Of a DNA stretch of 64,000 bases, positions 45,533-55,695 are shown one piece after another. Made by a program: the position numbers and the translations under genes. Under the pieces are notes generated by a model. That model did no database searches. It saw nothing but the letters and a program-made list of their open reading frames with translations, and had not been told where the DNA came from. Source of the stretch: Anopheles merus. Its lineage: Eukaryota > Arthropoda > Insecta > Diptera > Culicidae. The stretch is taken from NCBI RefSeq assembly GCF_017562075.2, contig NC_054083.1, positions 40,717,255 through 40,781,254 of the forward strand. The letters are read 5' to 3'. The stretch's first letter is position 1. Every line of letters starts with the position of its first letter.

Positions 45533-48500
45533 TCACCGCAACATGTTCTGCAGTCGTTCCAGCTGGCTCAACTCCTGCTCGCGCAGTGTGTTGTCCCATT
45601 CGGTCAGACGTGCTACATTAGCGGGAAAAGCACCCGACGGACCGCTAGGGCCCACGTCGTTCGACTGTCCGAACCATTGGAAACGGTGTTCCGTCTGTGG
45701 TGGCGTGCTATCAAACACTGTCCACCGGTTTTGATCGCGATCATCGTACCACTCGTTGCTATGTTGCGGAAAGTCCTGCTGCTGCAGCTGCTGCTGTTGC
45801 TGGTAGTTGGATCCGTTTGCCATCCAATCCGATTCCTGCACGTGGCGCGTTGAGCTGTCCAGCTGGTCGAGACGATCCGAATCAATCTGCTGATCGGCGT
45901 ACGTGTTCATAATGAAATCATCGGCATAGCTCCTATCGCCCTCATCATGATGATGCATCGTCGTATCGGTATCAATGTACTCGTTGGCTTGGTGTTCTTC
46001 TTGATTGAAACGTTGCTCCTCGTGCTGCTCCTGGTGGTGATTCCAGTCTAGTTGGGCCCGTTTCTCTGCTATGCTGTTAGACCTGGTGCGAGGTTTTTTC
46101 GCGTCTTTTTTCACGATTGGCGACTTATTTTGCTTTTTCTGTGGTTGTTTTTTCAGAGTTTCAATAAATTTTAGGTAATGGTAATCGGCTGCATGTTGCG
46201 TAGGGCGTTTACAGCAGGTTTTATTTTTATTTACGGCGTCAGCCTTTAGTGGTCTTTGTTGAACTTCCAAATCAAAGAATGTTATCCTTCTCAACTTGTT
46301 TGAATGCTCCAGTTCCTCAAACTCTTCGGCCAATGTTAAATAATCTTTATGATCGTACCCCGTAAATATGTACCGAATCGCTTCATTTACGGTGTCACGC
46401 TGAGCTTGAGAGACCTCACTGTCCCGTGGCTTCGTTTGCAAACATAATGCCAGTTGGGTTCGCAGTACATTGAGGTACTTTCGTCCTTCCCGCATTCCAT
46501 ACACACCGAACAGCAGAATGTTCAATTTGCGGCGATGCCTCGCAATGGTTGCCTGGGTTGCATTGGACCAATTCTCCAATAGTTTACTCATTGGCAAATG
46601 TTGTGAAGATACCAGCTGCTTTAAATGGCCTCTGATGTATTTCGCCAATTTGTTTGAAAGCTTAGGACAGTTATTATATTCGATGTTGTTGTCGTCTGCA
46701 ATTACCGGTTGCTGCGTACCGTCCGAGAGGTAGCGCACCAACTCCTCATGAAACCGGTCCTGCGCCTCGGTTGTGCCGTGAATTTGCAACATATTGCCGA
46801 CCGATTCGAACGTTATGCTTAATCGCACGTTGTACCTTTGGCCGGCCTCGTTAAGAAACTCGCTACCCTTCAGCGACAGCAGCACCTTGGCATGGTCTTT
46901 GCTGAGCACCACTTTGGCATCCGTTTCGACCGGTTCGCCCGCCTTTGGCATTATTGAACGATCCGGTTCAGCAGCTCTCACAATGGCATTTGCTGGCGGT
47001 TCCGGCGTCGGTTGCGGCGAAGATAGTGAAGCCTGTTCGGCAGTGGGTAGTATTGGCAGCGGCGGTCGCTGTGGTCGCGGCGGTCTGGGTGGCAGTGGTG
47101 GTAGTGTAAATAGATCTGGCACTTCAGGCTCAGTAGAAAGTGGAATAAAATCAAGAGAGAGCGCTGCTTGTTGACCTTGACTGCTGTTAATATTAGCCGA
47201 CGTTCGATCCTCCGATGGGCGAGATGTGATGCCACCGCCGCTGGTTTCGCAAGCCACTTCGGGCTGCTTTTCTTCTTCGGTATGAAACTCTGAAAAACTG
47301 TAGTTGGAATTTTCTTCCACTATCGTTAGGGCAGCTCGTTGGCTGTCAGTTTGGTTGCATGGCGCTGGTGTGACCTGCGGGGACATCTCTTCCTCCTTAG
47401 GTTGTTCTATTTCGTTCTGATCCTGCTGCGAAACAACCGGCTCCGCTGGTGGAGAAGATTCTATCAATAGTACCTCATCATTTTCCTGCTTCACTTCTGG
47501 TGGCGCTTCTTCCTGCTGCTGCTGCTGCTGCTGCTGTTCGACAACTTCCACAACATCATCCACACTCGGCCGCTTTTCGTACTTTTCCAGCAGGCCAGTA
47601 GTTCGCAGAAAGTTGTAGTAGAACCCGTTCTCGTTCTGCGTCATCTCGGACAAATTTAGCTCGCACTCGTTGGCGTCGCTGCTGAGCAGATTGTACCGAG
47701 CGGTCGGATCGAGCGCCAGTCGCCGCTGCTGTTCCTCCGTCTGACGCTTACTGGAGCGATTGTACTCGCCACGGTAGGCTGGCAGGTAGGAGCTCACGCT
47801 TGTATTTGGTATCGGGTGGCCGAAGATCCGACGCGCATCGTTGCACTTGTGGGCCTGGTGGCCGTGCCGGCAACAGACGCAGCACCACCGTGCTTTCGGA
47901 TTTTTCACGAAATCCTCCTTCAACGGTACATTATCCTCAATCTGGCATACATGAAATACACACACGCACACGCCATCCGGTGCAGAAAACAAATTTCTTA
48001 GTGAAACATTATCTTCAATTTCTCCCCCAAATTGTACCAGTGATCCCGGATTGTCTTCCGATCACACGTCGCTATTGTCAAGCAATAGAGGGTGAGTATT
48101 GGTGAAGCAACTCGTTTGGCATGCCAAACATGGTTTTGCTATCTTTTCTCTCGATCTCTCTTTCTCTTTGATCGATCTACCAGAGCTTCATATTGCACAC
48201 AACGACACCGTGTGTCACACGGTTGTTACTGTGCAATGCTCTTCATACCTAAAAAACAAAAATACTTACCGTACTGTGATATCGCCGCCAGAGATCCGGA
48301 CAGCTACGCTGAGTATGACCACGCACCCCACAGGAGAAGCAGATAGTGTCAGCATCCCGTGCGCACGTTTTGCAACCACGGACAAAGTTGCGCGTCTTGG
48401 CGCCACACTAAAAGCAGAAGAAAATTGTTACGTACACACTAAGTCAAGCGTTTGATCGTTGAAACGTGAATGCTTACGTTCAGGCAGATCGTTTTCGGAC

Positions 48501-51500
48501 AGCGTGGTTCCCTGTGTCCTTGCTCGCCGCACATGTAGCAGGTGACCAGTTTCGGCGCGTTTCGACACTTGAATCTCACGTGTCCCCGCTCACCGCAGTT
48601 GCTGCAAATGATTTCCTTCCTGGGAGGGTCCGGGTAACGATCCTTGAGCAGTAAGTACCAATGTCTGCTATCGCCTAAAAAACAAAAAAAAATAAAAACA
48701 TATAGAGCAGTTAGCAACATAACTGTCTGGCCATAAATGTTCTCATACACAGCGTCGTTACTTACGGGGCATCTGTCTCAGAATTGATTTCAAATTGAGG
48801 TCCTCATCCGCCCACGATGTGTTATAGAACTGCTTCATTTCGTCGTTCCACGCACAGTCGGGACCGACCGGTGGTGCTTTGCTAGAACACGAGCCGCCAG
48901 AAGCAACCGAAGATCGACCGTTGAAGCTATTATCGATTATCCGCAGATCATCATCATCATCGTCTCCATCGACGTCGGAATCGGCAATGATTTGAATTTG
49001 GTCCGGCTCTGAAGTCGCGCTGTTCACTGCTCTCGAATCTTCTTCCATCAAATCCTTTGACCGTTGTGCGGGCGTGTTTGTGCTGCTCTGCTCCAAACAA
49101 ACGGCCTGAACCTCGGGAGTGCTACAACCACTGCCAGCGAGCCGCTTCTTAGCACTGGCTTTCGGTTCCTTCTGTTTCTTCTTCTTCTTAACAACAACAA
49201 CTTCTGGCTGTTCCTGATCGGCAGGAAGCTCCTCACTGGTAGCTGCCGGTGGTTGCTCATTAAGCTTTTTCTTTTTCTTCGGATTGCGAGCGGCTTTCGA
49301 GGGCGTTTGCTGTTCAGTGAGGCTATTTTGTTTTCGCTTCTTGCTGGTAGCAACCGTATCTGCCGCTTTGGTGCCTGTTTTACCTTCATTCGCCAGCAAA
49401 GCGGCCACATCACCGTCAGCGTCATCATCATTGTCATCCTCGTCCTCCTCATCCTCGGTGTCCGAAACCGCCCGCACAATGTCGGTCAGCAGACAGGCAA
49501 AGTCTTCGTCGGAGTACGTTTCCGAGTTGTACTGCTTTCGCTTGCGGCCGAGCCGCTTCTTCGATTCCTTCGCCTGTTTGTGCTTCTCGTTGCCCTTCTC
49601 CTCCTGCAGGAAGCTCTCGTCGTAATCACTTTCGGACGATACATCGCCCATCTGCTCGAAGAAATTGGACGCCGAGCGGCGTGATTTCTTCCCCGGTGGT
49701 CCCTTAGGGGTGCTGGCTTTGCTGACCGGCCGAGCAATGTCGTAATCGCTTTCAGACGACACGACATCGTCGACGGGCGCGATGGTGGTGAGGTTCTTTT
49801 TCTTCTTCCCTTTCGGGCCGGCGGTGCTTTTGCTTGGTACGGGTTCATTTACAGCACATTCGCTTGCTACCTCCTCTGTAGCGGTGCCCGCGGTTGCTGC
49901 TGGTTCCTTTTGCACTGAACTATCTTTTTTGGATTTCGTTTTCTTGGTCGAACCATCACGCGGCTGCTTCGGTTCCATCTCGAAATGTTTCCTAGCAGCC
50001 TCCAGCACTAATGTGAGGGGAGATTTGCTTCTTGCTTTGGTCTTTCCCTGAGGTTTAGCGATGCTGGTAGTGTCGTTGGACCCAGTAGCCACTGCTTTGT
50101 TGCTGTTTGTATTGTTCTTAGCAACGCTTGGAGAAACCGCTGCTGCTACGATATTGGGAGATGCCGGAACCGCTTTTGATGCTTTCACCTTCGATGGAGT
50201 CTTTTTAGTGTTCGTCGCGCTATCCTTTTTACCTTTCGTAGAGGATTCATTGCACTGCTGAGATTGTGTTTTGGATGCGCTTCCTTTTTCCGTTTCCTGG
50301 GGCCGCTTTTCCTGATCGGTCGTCTCGCTGCTCGTGCATACCGTGTCTTCCGACGAGATCGACGGGACCCTCTCCTGCCGCGCCTCGGGTGCGCTCTTCT
50401 TCCCCTTGCCGGAGGCACCGGGCCGGGGAGCACCTTCGACCGAGCATTCCAGCTCATCGTCGTTCGGTATGCTTTCGGTGAAGCTGTCGTTCAAACGGGA
50501 CCGATCGTGCTGGCCAATGAAATCGTCCGACATGATCGAGCTGTTCGAGGGGCTAAGGCAACGCGGCGAAAACGAGGTAGGCTTTTTCTTCTTCTTCTTT
50601 TGAGACTTGGGCAACGCAAACTGGACGCTGGGCGGGGGCCGTTCCTCCTCCTCGTCGCTGCAATCGATACAGATTTGCGGTGGCGGTGGTGTTGGTATGA
50701 TTATGACCTCATCCGTCTCATCGTCGGACAATGGCACAGGAGCGGAGGAACGTTCCTTTCTCGCTGGCCGTGGCTTGGACACCTCGTCGTCGGATGAGTT
50801 CAGTATGATTTCAGCCACAATTTGTTGCTGCTGCTTGCGGTGTCTCATTTTCTTTGCCTTTGCCTTCTTCACTTCCATCGTTTGTGCGGCCTCCTGTTTC
50901 CTGTCTTTGTTGATGAGCTTCGTTAGGTTGGCCAGTTTCTTTTCTACCGCCAGCAGCGGCTGTTTGGTTTGCTTCTTCTTCTTCAGCTGCAGTCCTGGAT
51001 CTTTCTGTGGGATGTGCTTAGCCGCGGGGGCTACTATGGCAGGTGTGCTTTGATGGGCAGATTCAACCGGCACTGATGGACTCTCCACAGGCGGTGGATC
51101 GCCCATATTGCCCAGCAACGACTGATACGGCGTGATGAACATCTTAGTAACCTCTGTGCTTCCTCCTTCGCTGACGTTTCCTGGGGCAGTCGCTGCGGGT
51201 GAGGATGGTTTCGGGGCGACGCCCGTTTGCGGTTTGTTCCCGGGATACGGGGCGCCACGATCGCCGTAACTGGGAACGGCAGAGCCGGCCCAATACCGCT
51301 TCATATTGGCGGGCAGCGTACCGGATCCATTGTTAATTACCGCGTTTCTCGACACCACGCGTGCAGTAGTGGAAGGAGTGACCGATGCTGGATCGAACAC
51401 GCTTTGCGGATTCTCATAAGCATGATGGATGGAGGAATATAGCCGTTCTTCTAGCGCGGCCAGATCTCGCTCCTCCAAATCCTGTGTTGATGCAACAGTA

Positions 51501-51570
51501 TGAAGTGGGTCATAAGTCGAAGCATTTACGACAGCGCTGCAGCGTGCTGGCGCGCGTGTTTACTTACCAT
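45533..51570 (-). CDS. ZCCHC7/Air-like protein with five zinc knuckles (1,820 aa)
   Basis: Exons on the minus strand are 51570-51568 (only the ATG), 51481-48766, 48674-48478, 48407-48270 and 47941-45533; all junctions keep phase. The centre matches the ZCCHC7/Air1-Air2 family, RNA-binding subunits of TRAMP-type nuclear RNA surveillance. It has HWYLLLKDRYPDPP, the knuckles CSNCGERGHVRFKC, CYMCGEQGHREPRC, an altered CLNCGAKTRNFVRGC, CFSCGVRGHTQRSC followed by PDLWRRYHST, and CCVCCRHGHQAHKC. The first ~905 residues are low-complexity, alternating acidic and Lys-rich blocks, with VSSESDYD twice. Residues ~1368-1426 look KH-like (LQIHGTTEAQDRFHEELVRYL). Residues ~1441-1578 carry the domain shared with the adjacent 307-aa gene. 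It is much longer than human ZCCHC7, so the orthology is to the knuckle core only. Confidence 0.85.
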
Positions 51571-52067
51571 TTTATAGCAGAACAGTGCGCACGATGATTT
51601 TAGTTGAAAGTGTAGAAAAAATTGTGAAAGTAACAGCTAATATTAACCTAAACTGTCGTGAAACTTCGTGTTCACCACATTTTGTGTTTTCCTACTGCAC
51701 GCGGAGAATGAAAGAACGAGGAGTTGTCAGCATGACAGCAACGATAAATATGACCAAGGTTCATATAGAGCAAGCTGCCCGTCAATTGTGAAGCTACACA
51801 TACACGGCAACAATGTTCGTGGCTCAAAATAGGGAAGAAACGATTTTTTTTCCTGTTTACATTTTATACTTAAATTTATTTTAAAGTGAAATGCCGTTTA
51901 TCCGGGCTCATCGGGCCTCGACAGCACCTTGATACTCGAATAATCTGTGTTATGTTGTGGTAAAACCTGTCAGTTTTTATGAATTTCATTTTTGTTCAAA
52001 AGAAATATTTGAAATTCTACATAGATTTTAGTGTTTTTGGTTATGACACTGTGCTGTGATAACGTTT

Positions 52068-52352
52068 TTATTCTTCAAATATCTTCCTGGGCACGTAATG
52101 TCCCTTTTGTATTGAACTGTCATTTTTCAACAGCACGGATATACGAACAGCCGGATAAAAGGTACCCGTATAAACGTTACGTTCTATAAACGTATATTTT
52201 ATAGAATATCTGAATCCATAGAAAACGGTCAGGACGCTGAAGCCAATCACCAAATATAGTTTGCAAGAAAACAGAAAACCAAGATTGCAGTTAAGTTTCT
52301 TTATTGAATGTTTTTTTTGGTATGATTTCGACAAATAATGATTTGAAAACAA
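52068..52352 (-). other. Orphan open frame with a membrane segment, no ATG
   Basis: The 94-codon frame has no ATG; its first possible start is a TTG. It contains one hydrophobic stretch (KLYLVIGFSVLTVFYGF) followed by a balanced, protein-like sequence (NVYTGTFYPAVRISVLLKND) ending in RKIFEE and a stop. It could be the last exon of a small membrane-protein gene, a decayed gene, or chance. No usable upstream exon was found on this strand before the opsin coding region. I do not recognise it. Confidence 0.25.
52300..52305 (-). terminator. Polyadenylation signal of the opsin gene
   Basis: AATAAA on the minus strand about 200 bases after the opsin stop codon (TAA at 52510-52508). Confidence 0.5.
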
Positions 52353-52507
52353 TTAGAAATTCACACTTCAAACAGAAGTTTCCGTGCTCGGGTCCATTAG
52401 ACGTGGCTTATTGTTAGTATCGTATGTATCATTTGAAAGTGCCTGCTAGTGTATCTATCCCGAGCTATATGCGCGTATTGCCTGTCTGCCTGCCTGTAGC
52501 GCCTGTC

Positions 52508-55500
52508 TTAAGATTGCGTAGTAGCGTTGCCGTCCTGCTGCTCCGTGCAGGTCGAGGCGTTCTCGGCCGGTAGCGTTTCCGTAATCGCCAACCAGGGCAG
52601 ACGCTTCTGCAGCTCGATACGGTATCTCGGGTGGCTGATGGCGTACACGTACGGGTCTAGGCAGGCGACAAACTTGCAGGCACAGGCGGGGAACATGGTG
52701 ACGCCCGGCGTTAGCAGGCTCTTGTCACCGAACGCTCCGATCAGCGCCAGCACGGCGTACGGTGTCCACGAGGCAACGAACAGGAAGCAAACGGTGATGG
52801 CGGCCTTCGCAATTCGGATCTCGACCGAGGCGTCCTTCTGGTTTTGGTTCGACCGCAGTGACTCCACGTTCATCTTCTTGGCCTGTTCGCGGAGCGACTT
52901 TTCATGGTTGACGACATGGCTCACAATCTGGCTGTAGTAGTAAATGATCAGACTCATCGGTAGTACGTAGCTGAAGGTAAAGATCGAGGCCACGAACAGG
53001 CGGGTATCGAACGTGCCAGACAGATAGTCGAAGGTGCAGGAGGTAAGGAAGCCCTCTGAAATGAAAGCGAAAGAAAAGAACGATGATAAGTTGATGCAAA
53101 TGTATTGAAAAGATAGCAATGAGTGTCGTTGTAGATAATTTTTGTTGCCTTTCCCTTTCGACGTATTCATACGCTGGCTGTAGCAACCTTGGGCGGTGTC
53201 ATACGTCGTGCGTGTAGAAACGCTGGGCAACAGCAAACGATAATCGATTGACAATTTGTGCACAAATCTTTGTGCCTCTGGAAGAGTGTTGTTTATAATT
53301 ACGTGGTAGGTAAATAAGAGTGCCCACCGATTGCGAGGTGTTCCGCTTGGTTTCCGTGTGGCAAACGGTACGGAGAAAACGCATCCATCAAAAGCTCGAC
53401 CAACCGACCAACCAACCAGCCGCGTGGGGGGGCTGGGCGCAACGGGAAGCAGCATAGATTGTGCACCCAATACACCACCACACCATCATCGCACTGCCCG
53501 TGACGGAGGGGGTGCTTTGCTCAGGTTCCGTAAGCATTGGCAACACACACATTGACCCACAGTGCATGCTGACGGTGACGGCTGGTACGGCTACACATCC
53601 GTCCCACACGGAAACAGCGGAGCAAACGGCAGAGACCACCGCCGCCACCACCACCACCACAACCACCACCACCATGTCGAACAAGCTGAACAACCCGAAG
53701 CGCCGCGAGGTGACAGGCTCGTCGTCATCGAACTCCTCCATCTCGTCGGTCGGTGCCGGGGACAGTGGCATCTCGGCCGACCTGGCCTCACTGTTCGAGT
53801 GTCCGGTGTGCTTCGACTATGTGCTGCCCCCGATACTGCAGTGCCAGAGCGGCCATCTCGTCTGCACCAGCTGCCGCTCGAAGCTGACCTGCTGCCCGAC
53901 CTGTCGCGGCTCGCTCGGCAACATCCGCAACCTGGCGATGGAGAAGGTGGCCTCGAACGTGAAGTTCCCCTGCAAACACTCCAACCACGGCTGCACCGTG
54001 TCGCTCGTCTACACGGAAAAGGCGGAGCACGAGGAGGCGTGCGAGTTCCGGCCGTACCTGTGCCCGTGCCCGGGCGCGTCCTGCAAGTGGCAGGGTTCGC
54101 TCGACTACGTGATGCCCCACCTGATGATGTCGCACAAGAGCATCACCACGCTGCAGGGCGAGGACATCGTGTTTCTGGCCACCGACATCAACCTGCCCGG
54201 TGCGGTCGACTGGGTGATGATGCAGTCCTGCTTCGGGCACCATTTCATGCTGGTGCTGGAGAAGCAGGAAAAGTACGACGGACATCAGCAGTTCTACGCG
54301 ATCGTGCAGCTGATCGGATCCCGCAAGGAGGCAGAAAACTTTGCCTACCGATTAGAGCTGAACGGCAACAGACGTCGGCTCACGTGGGAAGCGATGCCGC
54401 GCTCGATCCACGAAGGCGTGGCGAGCGCGATCCTTAACTCCGACTGTTTGGTGTTCGACACGTCGATCGCGCAGCTCTTTGCCGACAATGGTAATCTCGG
54501 CATCAATGTTACTATTTCCGTCGTTTAAACGCACACAAACACACACACCCACACTCACGCGTACTCATCTAGCCGAATCGACTGAGGGAAGGGGACCACC
54601 ATCAGACTTCGATAGACAGCCCCCAAGTCTAGACAATTCTTACCTAAGGTTACGTTAGCATGTATATTTTTCTTTGTAACTTCTACTTTTCAATTCCTCT
54701 TTCTCGCTGTGCAAGCGCACTTTGCTGCCGTTTGCATTGAGGTGTGTGTAAGTTTATAACTGAGTTTATAACTGTCATTTAATAGAGGGAGCGTTTGCTT
54801 TGCTAATGTGATGCGGGAGGCAACAGTGTTTGATCCCGTGCCAGCGAAGAGAGAGAAGGAGAGCGCGTTTTAAAACCACACAAAATGCAAACTGCAAAAA
54901 GGGGAAAGGATTATTTTACCTCCAGTTCAGTAGTACACACTAAACGAGGAGAGCAAGAGTTGGGAATAAAGCCTTGTAGCTTGTATTGCTGCTTTTAACA
55001 TGAATGCAACCTCCTGTAGTTATATAATTTAAGCGCGGTGCGATCCAAAGCCGAGAGCGCCGCAGTACATGCTAGTGTAGCGCAGTGCGCATCAAAACGA
55101 TCGATTCGTGCGATACTCCGCGATATTAGGGCGATAAACGTAATACGTATGTATGTTAGTAAGGTGATAGATAAGAGCAAAAACACTGTGTGTGTGTGTG
55201 TGTAAGGGAAGGATGAGCGAACGAGCAAAGTAATGATTTGTATGGTGTAATCAATGTTACGCCGCTTGCATCATGACCAAAGGAGCGTTTGGTGTCCCGT
55301 GTGCAAGCGTTTCGTGAACGCGTGATAGAGTTAGTGGTGTGGTTGCGTGCGTGATTGCGTGATTTGTGAGTGAGTCGTTAAGGGAATTAGGAAGAATATT
55401 AGCGTGGCGCGAAATCGATCGAGACACAATTCTGTAAATTAAACATTTAATCGTAGTAACACATATAACACACCATAAGAGAGAATGCCGTGGAAGAAGG

Positions 55501-55611
55501 GCGGACCATCCTTTTCAGGGGTAGGATCGCATCATCGCTACTACTTCACACTCCTTTACCATTTAAAGTATGTTAAACACGTTTCTACACCTAATGAATT
55601 AATAGCGAAAT

Positions 55612-55695
<84 letters not shown>

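Larger units (their letters stand above)
51571..52507. other. Intergenic stretch between the zinc-knuckle gene and the opsin
   Basis: The left part is the promoter side of the zinc-knuckle gene. The right part is opsin 3'UTR, with an AATAAA on the minus strand at 52305-52300. It includes one puzzling open frame (52068-52352, separate entry). Confidence 0.45.

Noticed and set aside
53562..54437. 291-codon frame overlapping sina
   Set aside because: Another frame of the sina exon; Arg/Pro/His-rich with no family similarity.
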